Shown here: one piece after another, positions 1-7,777 of the stretch
How positions within the stretch are numbered: position 1 is the stretch's first letter
Layout: each line of letters begins with the position of its first letter
NCBI RefSeq assembly: GCF_000515395.1
Contig: NZ_KI911782.1
Coordinates: 3,780,606 to 3,844,605, forward strand
Direction: 5' to 3'
Origin: Jiangella gansuensis DSM 44835
GTDB taxonomy: Bacteria > Actinomycetota > Actinomycetes > Jiangellales > Jiangellaceae
DNA length: 64,000 bases
The notes under the pieces: model-generated
Seen by the model: the letters and a program-made list of their open reading frames with translations, nothing else
What the model was told of the DNA's origin: nothing
Databases searched by the model: none
Program-made: the position numbers and the translations under genes

Positions 1-2
1 CG

Positions 3-398
3 TACACCGAGGACCGGTTCCTGCACCAGACCCGCGCGTTGGGCTCGTCGGCGGCGGTGGCCGGCGTGGATGACCTGCCGGCCGCGCTGGCCGGTGGGCT
101 GCCTCGCGGTGACCCGTGGCGGGTGCACTACCACGTGCCGGTGCACGAGCACCCGGAGCCGCCGCTCGCGGTCACGCAGGATCACCTGGCCGCGACGTTC
201 GATGCGCTGTTCGGTGGCGAGCACGCGGTCACCGACCACGTGGAGGTCGAGACCTACACCTGGTCGGTGCTGCCCGAGGGGCGGCGGCCGGCCGGGCCGG
301 ACGGGCTGGCCGACGGTCTGGCGGCGGAGCTGAGGTGGGTCGCGGACCGGCTGATCGCGACGGGTATGACCCCACTTCTGGAGGCTTATCCACCCTGA
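3..398 (+). CDS. eboE: EboE-like metabolite traffic protein, C-terminal part (5' end outside window)
   Basis: The frame is open from base 3 to the TGA at 396-398, so the start lies outside the window. The visible 131 residues contain an HYHVPVHEHPEPP stretch and the end of a TIM-barrel-like fold. This resembles the C-terminus of EboE, a sugar-isomerase-like protein of the ebo cluster, which is linked to export or processing of secondary metabolites such as scytonemin precursors. The next gene is an EboF-like phosphodiesterase, which supports the call. The last eight codons (PLLEAYPP) lie inside the left arm of a 60-nt palindrome, so the palindrome may have inserted at or replaced the original gene end. 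Family assignment is from pattern recognition and is moderately sure. Confidence 0.6.
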   Translation, partial: YTEDRFLHQTRALGSSAAVAGVDDLPAALAGGLPRGDPWRVHYHVPVHEHPEPPLAVTQDHLAATFDALFGGEHAVTDHVEVETYTWSVLPEGRRPAGPDGLADGLAAELRWVADRLIATGMTPLLEAYPP

Positions 399-433
399 AA
401 CTGGCCCGGAAACGTGGACAAGCCTCCAGAAGT
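374..433. repeat. 60-nt palindromic repeat, family A copy 1
   Basis: The left arm ACTTCTGGAGGCTTATCCAC (374-393) pairs with the right arm at 414-433 at 19 of 20 positions, with a 20-nt loop. A second copy with the same arm and loop lengths lies at 20135-20194. The element covers the end of the EboE frame and stops just before the ribosome binding site of the next gene. Confidence 0.75.
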
Positions 434-447
434 CGAAAGGAGAAGCG

Positions 448-1830
448 GTGAACAAGGTCTTGGTGCTCGACGTCGTAGGGCTCACCCCGCGGCTGCTGCA
501 ACACACTCCGAACCTGCGGGCGATCGCGGACGAGGGCTGGCAGGCGTCGCTCGGGACGGTGTTGCCGGCGGTGACGTGCTCGGTGCAGTCGACGTTCCTC
601 ACCGGGACGATGCCGCGCGAGCACGGCATCGTCGGCAACGGCTGGTACTTCCGTGACCTCGGCGAGGTCTTCCTGTGGCGGCAGCACAACCGGCTGGTGG
701 GCGGGGAGAAGGTGTGGGACGCCGCCCGGCGCGTCCGGCCCGGGTACCGGGTGGCCAACGTGTGCTGGTGGTACGCGATGGGCGCGTCGACCGACTGGAC
801 CGTCACACCACGGCCCATCTACCACGCCGACGGCCGCAAGTCGCCGGACTGCTACACCTGGCCGCCGGCCCTGCACGACGAGCTGACCGGCGCGCTGGGG
901 GAGTTCCCGCTGTTCAACTACTGGGGCCCGACGGCGTCGATCAAGTCCAGCGACTGGATCGTGCAGGCGACCCGCAAGCTGATGCCGGGCGCGGATCTGA
1001 CGCTCGCTTACATCCCGCACCTGGACTACGACCTGCAGCGCTTCGGCCCGCACAGCCCGCAGGCGGTCGCCGCCGCCCGTGACGTGGACCGGGTCCTGGC
1101 GCCGCTGCTGACCGAGGCCCGCGACCGAGGCGTCACCGTGCTCGCCCTCAGCGAGTACGGCATCGGCCCGGCCAGCCGTCCGGTGCACGTGAACCGGACA
1201 CTGCGTCAAGCCGGGCTGCTCGAGGTGTACACGCAGGCGGGCATGGAGTACCTGGACCCGTGGACGTCGCGGGCGTTCGCCGTCGCCGACCACCAGGTGG
1301 CGCACGTCTACGTCCGCGAGCCCGGTGACCTCGACGCCGTCCGGGAACTGTGCGAGGCGCTACCCGGGGTGGATCTCGTGCTGGACAAGGAGGCGCAGCG
1401 GGAGTTCGGGCTGGACCACGAGCGCTCCGGCGAGCTGGTCCTGGTCGCCGACATCGGTGCCTGGTTCACCTACTACTACTGGCTGCACGACGACCGTGCG
1501 CCCGACTTCGCCCGTGGGGTGGAAATCCACCGCAAGCCCGGCTACGACCCGGCCGAACTGTTCCTCGACCCCGCCGACCCGCGGGTCAAGTTGCGCGCGG
1601 GCGCGAACCTGGCGAAGAAGAAGCTGGGGCTGCGCTACGCCATGAACGTCGTACCCCTGGACGGTCAGTGGGTCCGCGGCACCCACGGCCGGCTGCCCGA
1701 CGATCCCGCCGACGGGCCGGTGCTGCTGTGCAGCGACCCGTCGACGGCCCGCGACAAGCTCGCCGCCACCGACGTCCGCGACCTCATGCTCGACCTCGCC
1801 CACCTGAGCACCCCAGCACAAGCGGGCTGA
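448..1830 (+). CDS. eboF: Alkaline phosphatase superfamily phosphodiesterase, EboF-like
   Basis: This 460-residue protein belongs to the type I phosphodiesterase/nucleotide pyrophosphatase group of the alkaline phosphatase superfamily, metal enzymes that hydrolyse phosphodiesters or phosphomonoesters. The first metal-binding Asp is in LDVVGL near residue 8, the nucleophile region is CSVQSTFLTGTMPREHG near residues 43-60, and further metal ligands are in IPHLDYDLQRFG near residue 190. No signal peptide or membrane segment is seen, so it is probably cytoplasmic. It starts at GTG 448 behind AAAGGAG. Following an EboE-type gene, it fits EboF, the phosphatase of ebo clusters. The substrate is unknown. 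Confidence 0.75.
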   Translation: MNKVLVLDVVGLTPRLLQHTPNLRAIADEGWQASLGTVLPAVTCSVQSTFLTGTMPREHGIVGNGWYFRDLGEVFLWRQHNRLVGGEKVWDAARRVRPGYRVANVCWWYAMGASTDWTVTPRPIYHADGRKSPDCYTWPPALHDELTGALGEFPLFNYWGPTASIKSSDWIVQATRKLMPGADLTLAYIPHLDYDLQRFGPHSPQAVAAARDVDRVLAPLLTEARDRGVTVLALSEYGIGPASRPVHVNRTLRQAGLLEVYTQAGMEYLDPWTSRAFAVADHQVAHVYVREPGDLDAVRELCEALPGVDLVLDKEAQREFGLDHERSGELVLVADIGAWFTYYYWLHDDRAPDFARGVEIHRKPGYDPAELFLDPADPRVKLRAGANLAKKKLGLRYAMNVVPLDGQWVRGTHGRLPDDPADGPVLLCSDPSTARDKLAATDVRDLMLDLAHLSTPAQAG

Positions 1831-1996
1831 GAGACGCAGACCCTACGGATGAGCAAGCGGGCCGGAGGTGGAGGTGCGGGGGATGCCGGCCAGGGTAGGT
1901 CGGGCGTCCGAGCGAGGAACGAGCGAGGCGGGCGGGGCCGGCACATCCAACACCCCCACCCACCAACAGCAAGCGAACGACTGGAGGAGACGACAC

Positions 1997-3001
1997 ATGG
2001 CACGACCGATCACCCTGTTCACCGGGCAATGGGCCGACCTGCCGTTCGAGGAGGTGGCCCGGCTGGCGGGGGAGTGGGGTTACGACGGCCTGGAGGTCGC
2101 CTGCTGGGGCGACCATCTGGATGTGTGGCGCGCCGCCGAGGACGACGCGTACGTCAAGTCACGCCAGGACGTCCTGGAGAAGAACGGCCTGAAGGTGTGG
2201 ACCATCTCCAATCACCTGAAGGGCCAGGCGGTCTGTGACGACCCGATCGACCAGCGGCATCGGGCCATCCTGCCGGACCGCATCTGGGGTGACGGCGAGC
2301 CGGAGGGCGTGCGGCAGCGGGCCGCGGAGGAGATGAAGGTGACGGCGCGGGCGGCCGCCCGGCTGGGCGTCGACACCGTCGTCGGCTTCACCGGTTCGGC
2401 CATCTGGAAGTACGTGGCGATGTTCCCGCCGGTGTCCGACGATGTGATCGAGGCCGGCTACCGGGACTTCGCCGACCGGTGGAACCCGATCCTGGATGTG
2501 TTCGACGAGGTCGGCGTCCGGTTCGCCCACGAGGTGCACCCGTCGGAGATCGCCTACGACTACTGGACGACGGTGAAGACGCTCGAGGCCATCGGGCACC
2601 GGGACGCGTTCGGGTTGAACTGGGATCCCAGCCACATGGTGTGGCAGGACCTCGACCCGGTCGCGTTCCTGTGGGACTTCCGCGACCGCATTTACCACGT
2701 GGACTGCAAGGACACGAAGAAGCAGCTGGGCAACGGTCGCAACGGCCGGCTCGGGTCGCACCTGGCGTGGGCGGACCCGCGGCGCGGCTGGGACTTCGTC
2801 TCGACGGGCCACGGTGACGTGCCGTGGGAGGCGTCGTTCCGGATGCTCAACGCGATCGGCTACGAGGGCCCGATCTCGATCGAGTGGGAGGACGCCGGGA
2901 TGGACCGGCTGCGTGGCGCCCCGGAGGCGCTGCAGTTCGTGCGGTCCAACCTGTTCGACCCGCCGGAGGCGGCGTTCGACGCGGCGTTCAGCACTCAGTG
3001 A
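1997..3001 (+). CDS. Sugar phosphate isomerase/epimerase family TIM barrel
   Basis: The protein has 334 residues from ATG 1997, placed by GGAGGAG just upstream. The open frame extends further upstream without a matching ribosome site. It is a xylose-isomerase-like TIM barrel (AP endonuclease 2 family). It opens with a strand and [17 protein letters not shown], the usual first barrel unit, and has metal-ligand-type residues in [25 protein letters not shown] and HVDCKDTK, ending with [11 protein letters not shown]. These enzymes isomerise or epimerise free or phosphorylated sugars and polyols using a divalent metal. The upstream gap (1831-1996) contains the low-complexity GAGCGAGGAACGAGCGAGG and no gene. 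It may share a function with the Tat-exported relative next to it. Confidence 0.8.
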   Translation: MARPITLFTGQWADLPFEEVARLAGEWGYDGLEVACWGDHLDVWRAAEDDAYVKSRQDVLEKNGLKVWTISNHLKGQAVCDDPIDQRHRAILPDRIWGDGEPEGVRQRAAEEMKVTARAAARLGVDTVVGFTGSAIWKYVAMFPPVSDDVIEAGYRDFADRWNPILDVFDEVGVRFAHEVHPSEIAYDYWTTVKTLEAIGHRDAFGLNWDPSHMVWQDLDPVAFLWDFRDRIYHVDCKDTKKQLGNGRNGRLGSHLAWADPRRGWDFVSTGHGDVPWEASFRMLNAIGYEGPISIEWEDAGMDRLRGAPEALQFVRSNLFDPPEAAFDAAFSTQ

Positions 3002-3094
3002 CTCCGGTGCCCACCGACCGGTGGCCGTGCTCGGACGCCGGCGCCGGTTGGTGATCACCGGGTTCGTCAGTTCGTCAGGAAGGAGAGCACGACG

Positions 3095-4063
3095 ATGTGT
3101 TTCGGATATGACGGCGATCGCGCGTTGGACGTCTCGTTGCAGCGGCGCGGACTGGGCCGGCGGTCGTTCCTGCGGGGTGCGCTCGCCGGTGGCGCGGCGA
3201 TGGCCGCGGGCGGAGCGGCGATGCTGGCCGGCGCCGGTGCGGCGCAGGCCACGGCTCGCCCGACGGGGCTGCCGCGGGTGCCGCGCGGCCTCATCAGCAT
3301 CCAGCTGTGGACGGTGCGCGACGCCTTGAACGGCTCGCCGGGGTTCGACGCGACGCTGGAGGCGATCGCCGACTACGGCTACGTCAAGGTCGAGCAGGCG
3401 CTGGGGTACTTCGGCCGTACCGCCGCCCAGTTGCGCGACTTCTACGACGGCATCGGCATCTCGTGCACGTCGAGCCACGACGGCATCAGCGGTGACGCGG
3501 CGAGTCTCGATGCGAAGATCGAGAACGCGGTGACGCTCGGGCAGCGGTTCATGGTGGTTCCGTACCTGGACTCGGCCGACCTCGACGACTGGAAGCTGTG
3601 GGCCGAGCAGATGAACACCGAGGCGGCCGCGGCCCGCCAGGCCGGCCTGCGCTACGGCTACCACAACCACGCGCACGAGTTCACCACCGACCTCGGCGGC
3701 GGCGTCACCCCATGGGACGTGCTGACCTCCGAGCTGGACCCGAAGCTCGTGCACCTCGAGGTGGACCTCTACTGGGCGGTGGTCGGCGGCATCAACAGCG
3801 GCGACGGCGTGGACGACCCGGAGGGCTTCACCATCGACGTCATTCGCTCCGCGCCGCAGCGGGTGCTGCAGTACCACGTCAAGGACCGGCACGCCCACGA
3901 CGGCGACATGGCCGACCTCGGCACCGGGCACATCGACTTCGCGCGGATCTTCCGTGCCCACCGGGTGCTGGAGTACATCGTGGAGAACGACACCCCTGAC
4001 GTCACGCCGCTGCGGACGGCGCAGGTGGGTTACGAGTACCTGAGCCGCCTGCGGGTTCGCTGA
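3095..4063 (+). CDS. Tat-exported sugar isomerase/epimerase-like TIM barrel protein
   Basis: The protein has 322 residues and starts at ATG 3095 behind AGGAAGGAG. The N-terminus carries a twin-arginine motif (RRSFLRG near residues 25-31), a hydrophobic Ala/Gly stretch and an AQA cleavage-like site near residue 52. The mature part is a xylose-isomerase-like TIM barrel: ISIQLWTVRDALN, YHNHAHEF near residue 190, HLEVDLYWAVVGG and YHVKDRHAHDG hold the usual metal and substrate residues. It probably folds with its metal inside the cell and acts outside. It follows the cytoplasmic relative by about 90 bases, so the two may process an outside and an inside form of one sugar; this is inference. Confidence 0.82.
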   Translation: MCFGYDGDRALDVSLQRRGLGRRSFLRGALAGGAAMAAGGAAMLAGAGAAQATARPTGLPRVPRGLISIQLWTVRDALNGSPGFDATLEAIADYGYVKVEQALGYFGRTAAQLRDFYDGIGISCTSSHDGISGDAASLDAKIENAVTLGQRFMVVPYLDSADLDDWKLWAEQMNTEAAAARQAGLRYGYHNHAHEFTTDLGGGVTPWDVLTSELDPKLVHLEVDLYWAVVGGINSGDGVDDPEGFTIDVIRSAPQRVLQYHVKDRHAHDGDMADLGTGHIDFARIFRAHRVLEYIVENDTPDVTPLRTAQVGYEYLSRLRVR

Positions 4064-4116
4064 CCCCCGGCGCCGGGAGGGACCGCAGCCGGGTGAGCGG
4101 ATCGGCCAGGGTTTCG

Positions 4117-4164
4117 ATGGCGGGTGGTTTGGTGGCGCCCTGGCCCCACCAAACCACCCGCCAT
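4117..4164. repeat. 48-nt palindromic repeat, family B copy 1
   Basis: ATGGCGGGTGGTTTGGTGG (4117-4135) is perfectly mirrored at 4146-4164 around a 10-nt loop. A sister copy lies at 14665-14712. It sits between the Tat-exported isomerase and the sigma factor gene and could act as a terminator, but it lacks a T-run and is symmetrical. Confidence 0.75.
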
Positions 4165-4204
4165 CATCCGTTGCGGCTCAGGTTCGTACTTGTTGATCAT
4201 TGGG

Positions 4205-5317
4205 ATGCCGGAAAGGGTAGATCAACACGACCTCGACAAGGCACACTTGTTGCGAGCCGAGGTGGTGCCGGTGGTCCAAGCGAAGGCGGAGGGTCGCGCG
4301 CTGCCGTCCCAACGTGGGCGGCCCGACGACGGCCAGGCAGAGACATCGACGCCGCGAGACGCCGAGCCCGTGCCCGCGGCCGAACCGCCGCCGCCCCGGC
4401 GCGATGAAGCGACCGGCACCGACCTCACTCGCCACTATCTGCGCGAGATCGGCCGCATACCGCTGCTCAGCGCCACCGAGGAGGTCCGGCTGGCCCGCGC
4501 CATCGAGGCGGGCGTACTGGCCGAGGAGCGCCTGGCCACCAGCTCGCCGTCGGGCCCGGACGACGAATACCTGCGCGAGGTGGTCCGGCTGGGCCGGCAG
4601 GCCAGGGCCAGCCTGGTGGAGGCGAACCTGCGGCTGGTGGTGTCCATCGCACGCCGGTACACCCGGCGCGGGCTGCCGCTGCTCGATCTCATCCAGGAGG
4701 GCAACCTCGGGCTGATCCGGGCGGTCGAGCGGTTCGACCATGCCCGCGGCTTCAAGTTCTCCACCTATGCGACGTGGTGGATCCGGCAGGCCATCAGCCG
4801 GGCCGTGGCCGAGCAGAGCCGCACCATCCGGTTGCCGGTACACGTCGTCGACGAGCTCAACCGGGTGGTGCGGGTGCTCCGGACCATCTCTCAGGCCGAG
4901 GCCCGCGACCCGACGGTGCAGGAACTGGCCGATGCGACGGCGCTGCCGGTCGACCGTGTCGTCGAGCTGCTGTCGTACGCCGAGGACCCGGTGAGCCTGC
5001 AGTCGCCGGTCGGGGAGTCCGCCGAGAACACGTTCGGCGACTTCGTGGAGGACACCGACGCGGTCAGCCCGGAGGAGCTGGTGGCCCAGGTGATGCTGCG
5101 TGACCAGGTCGAGCAGGTGCTGGACGGGCTGAGCGAGCGGGAACGTGCCGTGGTGCGGTTGCGATACGGCTTGCACGACGGACGCGCCCGGACGTTGGAG
5201 GAGGTGGGCCGCGTGTTCGGGGTCACCCGCGAGCGGGTCCGCCAGATCGAACACCGCACCCTCACCAAGCTGCGCCGCAACGAGTGGGCGAGCGAGCTGC
5301 GCGACTACCTCGGCTGA
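4205..5317 (+). CDS. Group 2 sigma-70 factor (RpoD/HrdB-like)
   Basis: The 370-residue protein directs RNA polymerase to promoters. It has region 1.2 ([23 protein letters not shown]), a full region 2 with [25 protein letters not shown] and the -10 recognition segment [15 protein letters not shown], region 3, and region 4 with the -35 helix ([22 protein letters not shown]). The long N-terminal extension of the housekeeping factor is missing, which points to an alternative group 2 factor (HrdA/C/D or SigB class). I chose ATG 4205; an earlier in-frame start at 4124 would begin inside the family B palindrome. No strong ribosome site precedes 4205. No anti-sigma gene is adjacent, so the regulon cannot be told from context. 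Confidence 0.88.
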   Translation: MPERVDQHDLDKAHLLRAEVVPVVQAKAEGRALPSQRGRPDDGQAETSTPRDAEPVPAAEPPPPRRDEATGTDLTRHYLREIGRIPLLSATEEVRLARAIEAGVLAEERLATSSPSGPDDEYLREVVRLGRQARASLVEANLRLVVSIARRYTRRGLPLLDLIQEGNLGLIRAVERFDHARGFKFSTYATWWIRQAISRAVAEQSRTIRLPVHVVDELNRVVRVLRTISQAEARDPTVQELADATALPVDRVVELLSYAEDPVSLQSPVGESAENTFGDFVEDTDAVSPEELVAQVMLRDQVEQVLDGLSERERAVVRLRYGLHDGRARTLEEVGRVFGVTRERVRQIEHRTLTKLRRNEWASELRDYLG

Positions 5318-5408
5318 GCGCCGCACGAGAGGGCCGGCGTGGAGCGGCCGGCACGACGAGGCGGCCGGCACGACGAGGCGGCCGGGCGCCGCTGGTTAGG
5401 CTGACGTC

Positions 5409-5882
5409 ATGAGGCTGCGGCGGCGAACCCCCGACATCGACGGTCTGGTATCCGGCGAGCGCGTGCTGGCCACCGCCGGCGGTCCGGACGGCGACGTCGT
5501 CGCCACCACGCACCGCCTGTTCCTGCGCGACACCGAGGTCGAATGGAGCCGCGTCGACACCGCCACCTGGGACGGCGACGCCGAGCTGCTGGCCGTCACC
5601 GAGGTCCCGGAGAGCACCGGGCGCCAGCGCCGCCACCGGGTGGCACTGCGGCACCCGGGCCGGCTGGTCGACGTGGTGCGCGAGCAGGTCATCGCGAGCG
5701 TCCTCATCAGCCGGCACCTCGCCGTCGACGGGCGGCGCGGCGTGCGGGTCACCGGGCGGCGTACCCCGTCCGGCGAGATCGTGTGGTCCGCCGCGCTAGA
5801 CGCCGGCATCGACATGAACGATCCCGCGATCCGCGAACGGGTGGATGCGGCGGTCGCGCTTGTGCGCAACGAGGTGGAGTGA
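5409..5882 (+). CDS. Conserved hypothetical protein
   Basis: The protein has 157 residues and starts at ATG 5409. I do not recognise a named domain. It begins with a basic RLRRRTPD segment followed by short beta-like units (GERVLATAGGPDGDVVATTHRLFL, EVEWSRVDTATWDGDAELLAV). This is reminiscent of small pleckstrin-like or SHOCT-neighbour actinobacterial proteins, which is only an impression. There is no signal peptide or membrane segment. The strong hairpin at 5892-5944 directly after the stop suggests a single-gene transcript. Confidence 0.65.
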   Translation: MRLRRRTPDIDGLVSGERVLATAGGPDGDVVATTHRLFLRDTEVEWSRVDTATWDGDAELLAVTEVPESTGRQRRHRVALRHPGRLVDVVREQVIASVLISRHLAVDGRRGVRVTGRRTPSGEIVWSAALDAGIDMNDPAIRERVDAAVALVRNEVE

Positions 5883-5891
5883 CCCCCACCG

Positions 5892-5944
5892 GGTGATCGT
5901 CAGCGGGTGGCTACCCCTCGGGGGTAGCCACCCTGTCGATCACC
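5892..5944. terminator. Bidirectional terminator-like hairpin
   Basis: A perfect inner stem (GGGTGGCTACCCC with its complement, 5905-5933) is extended by an outer GGTGATCG/CGATCACC stem. It lies between convergent genes ending at 5882 and 5940, and the right arm covers the stop of the minus-strand gene. A hairpin with the same outer stem occurs at 36824-36883. Confidence 0.75.
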
Positions 5945-6389
5945 GCGCACCCGCGGCGCCGGCTGTCGCCCGGGCCGCGACGCCGTCGACGCACTTGCGG
6001 ATGAACCCGGTCAGGGTGCGCCTGTAGAGCCAGCCGGTACCCGGCACCTTCGCGCGAAACGACGAACGCCACCGGATGGTGGTGCCGTTCGTGCCTTCGG
6101 CGAGGTCGATGTCGGCGCGGTAGTCCTTGATGGCCAGGCCGGAGATCAGCACGTAGCTGAACCGCCGGTCCGGCACCAGCTCGACGATGCGCTCGCGGCT
6201 GGCGATCCGCCCGGTGCGGAAAACCCGGACGGCCCCGAGGCCTTCGCCCCCGCCGTCGCCCGGCGACTCCAGTTCGAACGACTCGATGGGTGACCATTCC
6301 GGCCACGTCGCGCCGTCCCTGAGCAGGGCGTACACGTCCGCGGCGGGTGCCGCCGCGGTGGCGGAGACATCGATGTGCTGTGTACCCAT
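5940..6389 (-). CDS. SRPBCC family protein (polyketide cyclase/dehydrase-like)
   Basis: The 149-residue protein has the START/Bet v1-like helix-grip layout: an opening strand (HIDVSATAAAPAADVYALLRDGATWPEWSPIESFEL), the RVFRTGRIASRERIVELVPDRRFSYVLISG sheet and a C-terminal helix ending ATAGAAGAR. Members bind hydrophobic ligands in a central cavity; the ligand here is unknown. ATG 6389 is preceded by GGAGG, and the longer frame would run through the operator. It is divergent from a TetR-type regulator with a 52-bp shared promoter region holding a palindrome, so it is very likely the main target of that repressor. Confidence 0.82.
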   Translation of the reverse strand: MGTQHIDVSATAAAPAADVYALLRDGATWPEWSPIESFELESPGDGGGEGLGAVRVFRTGRIASRERIVELVPDRRFSYVLISGLAIKDYRADIDLAEGTNGTTIRWRSSFRAKVPGTGWLYRRTLTGFIRKCVDGVAARATAGAAGAR

Positions 6390-6410
6390 GGCCAACCTCC
6401 AACGTCTGTA

Positions 6411-6426
6411 TGTACCAAATGGTACA
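6411..6426. promoter_or_regulatory. TetR-type operator in divergent promoter
   Basis: TGTACCAAATGGTACA has perfect six-base arms (TGTACC/GGTACA) around a four-base centre. It lies midway between the divergent SRPBCC gene (start 6389) and the TetR gene (start 6442), where it would repress both. Confidence 0.65.
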
Positions 6427-6441
6427 GCTACCATATGGGGC

Positions 6442-7035
6442 ATGACAGCGGCGGGCACGGCGGGGGACCGCCTGACGGGGCGCGACCGATTGCTGGCGAC
6501 GGCGGTCGAGTACGTCGCCGGTCACGGCGTGGGCGAACGCAGCCTCCGGCAACTCGCCGATGCCCTGGGCACCAGCCACCGCATGCTCATCTACCACTTC
6601 GGCTCCAAGGAGGGCCTGCTCGTCGAGGTGGCCCGGACCATGGAGGTACGCCAGCGGGACCTGCTGGCCGATCTGGCCCGGGCGGCACCCGACGGTTTCC
6701 CGGCCGTCGCGCGCCGCTTCTGGGCCCAGCTGGCCGACCCCGCGCTGTGGCCGTACGAGCGGCTGTTCTTCGAGCTCTACGGGCGAGCGCTGCAGGGTGA
6801 TCCCGGTGCACTGCCGCTTCTCGACGGCGTCGTCGACACCTGGGTGAATGCCCTGGCCGAACCGTTGCGACGGGCCGGGGCGACACCGGAAGCGGCCCGT
6901 GCGCAGGCCCGGCTCGGGCTCGCCGTGGCTCGTGGCCTGTTGCTCGACCTGCTCGCCACCGGCGACCGGGCCGGCGTGGACGCGGCCATGGAGCAGTTCG
7001 TCTCGTTCTACGAGTCCGGCTCCCCCTCCCCATGA
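6442..7035 (+). CDS. TetR/AcrR family transcriptional regulator
   Basis: The protein has 197 residues from ATG 6442; the open frame upstream runs through the neighbouring gene and operator and is not used. The N-terminal helix-turn-helix (LLATAVEYVAGHGVGERSLRQLADALGTSHRMLIYHFGSKEGLLVEV, about residues 17-63) is typical of TetR. The helical C-terminal ligand domain is about 130 residues (FPAVARRFWAQLADPALWPYERLFFELYG...). It probably binds TGTACC-AAAT-GGTACA at 6411-6426 to repress itself and the divergent SRPBCC gene. The stop codon lies inside a perfect terminator hairpin shared with the next gene. Confidence 0.88.
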   Translation: MTAAGTAGDRLTGRDRLLATAVEYVAGHGVGERSLRQLADALGTSHRMLIYHFGSKEGLLVEVARTMEVRQRDLLADLARAAPDGFPAVARRFWAQLADPALWPYERLFFELYGRALQGDPGALPLLDGVVDTWVNALAEPLRRAGATPEAARAQARLGLAVARGLLLDLLATGDRAGVDAAMEQFVSFYESGSPSP

Positions 7036-7085
7036 TCATCGGCGATCGACCCCGTCATAGCGGGGCCGATCGCCGATGATCATGG
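7030..7085. terminator. Perfect bidirectional hairpin containing both stop codons
   Basis: Arms CCATGATCATCGGCGATCG (7030-7048) and 7067-7085 match at 19 of 19 positions, with an inner CCCCG/CGGGG stem. The stop of the TetR gene (7033-7035) and that of the convergent sortase gene (7080-7082) sit in opposite arms, so one palindrome ends both genes. Confidence 0.82.
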
Positions 7086-7691
7086 GACGGTGTCGGCCTC
7101 GGCGAAGACGACCACGTTGTCGCGGTAGCGGCCCAGGTCCCGGTCGTAGTCACCGCCGCAGGTGATGAGACGGAGCACGGGGTGATCGGCCGGAGCGGCG
7201 TAGACGCTCTCGGTCGGGAACGCGTCCTGCGGGTACTGGCCCACGTCGACCACGCGGAACACGGCCTCGGATCCGTCGGCGCGGGTGACGACGATCTCGT
7301 CGCCGGCCTCGACCTCGGCGAGCCGGTAGAACACGTCCGGCCCGTCGGCGTTGTCGAGGTGACCGGCGATCACGGCCGCGCCGGGCTCGCCGGGCTCCGG
7401 GCCGGCCCGCCACCAGCCGGCTTCCCCGTACGGCGGCGGCACCAGCACATTGTCCGCGTCGACGGTGAGCGGCAGGAGGTCTGCCGTGATACCGGCAGCT
7501 GGGACGGCGACGCGGACCGGGTCGGCGACGTCCTGGGTTGCCGACGGTCGCGGAGCCGTGGCGGTGGGAGTCGCGGTCGTCATGGGCGCGGTCGACGGGG
7601 CAGACGATGCGACCGGCGGCGCCATGGTGCCGGTCGCCGATGCGGCGGCACTGGTCGTGGTGGGGTCGCCGTCGCTGCAGGCCGCTGTCAA
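7080..7691 (-). CDS. Class F sortase
   Basis: This transpeptidase would join a sorting-signal protein to the cell envelope. The catalytic residues are visible: His in AVIAGHLDN, Cys in LRLITCGGDYD and Arg in LGRYRDNVVVF, all near the C-terminus, as is usual for class F. A Thr/Ala/Ser-rich linker follows the N-terminus. The first standard start in frame is TTG at 7689-7691. However, the codons upstream to about 7781 read on in frame as RRAATAAVSALCALTAAC, a lipoprotein-like signal with a lipobox. The true start is therefore probably upstream, possibly CTG 7779-7781 overlapping the previous gene's stop, or a base has been lost. Its partner is the Asp-rich anchored protein encoded just upstream. 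Confidence 0.85.
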   Translation of the reverse strand: MTAACSDGDPTTTSAAASATGTMAPPVASSAPSTAPMTTATPTATAPRPSATQDVADPVRVAVPAAGITADLLPLTVDADNVLVPPPYGEAGWWRAGPEPGEPGAAVIAGHLDNADGPDVFYRLAEVEAGDEIVVTRADGSEAVFRVVDVGQYPQDAFPTESVYAAPADHPVLRLITCGGDYDRDLGRYRDNVVVFAEADTVP

Positions 7692-7777
7692 AGCGCACAG
7701 GGCCGAGACCGCCGCGGTGGCCGCCCGCCGTCCGAACCGGAGGCCACCGCGGGTGCAGCGATCGGACTCGTGCTCGG

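Noticed and set aside
1905-1940. A regulatory repeat (GAGCGAGGAACGAGCGAGG) upstream of the first isomerase
   Set aside because: It is a short low-complexity motif of a kind often seen in intergenic actinomycete DNA; no symmetry or promoter element could be tied to it.
4124-4204. Upstream extension of the sigma factor start
   Set aside because: The extra 27 residues would be encoded by the family B palindrome and show no sigma-factor similarity.
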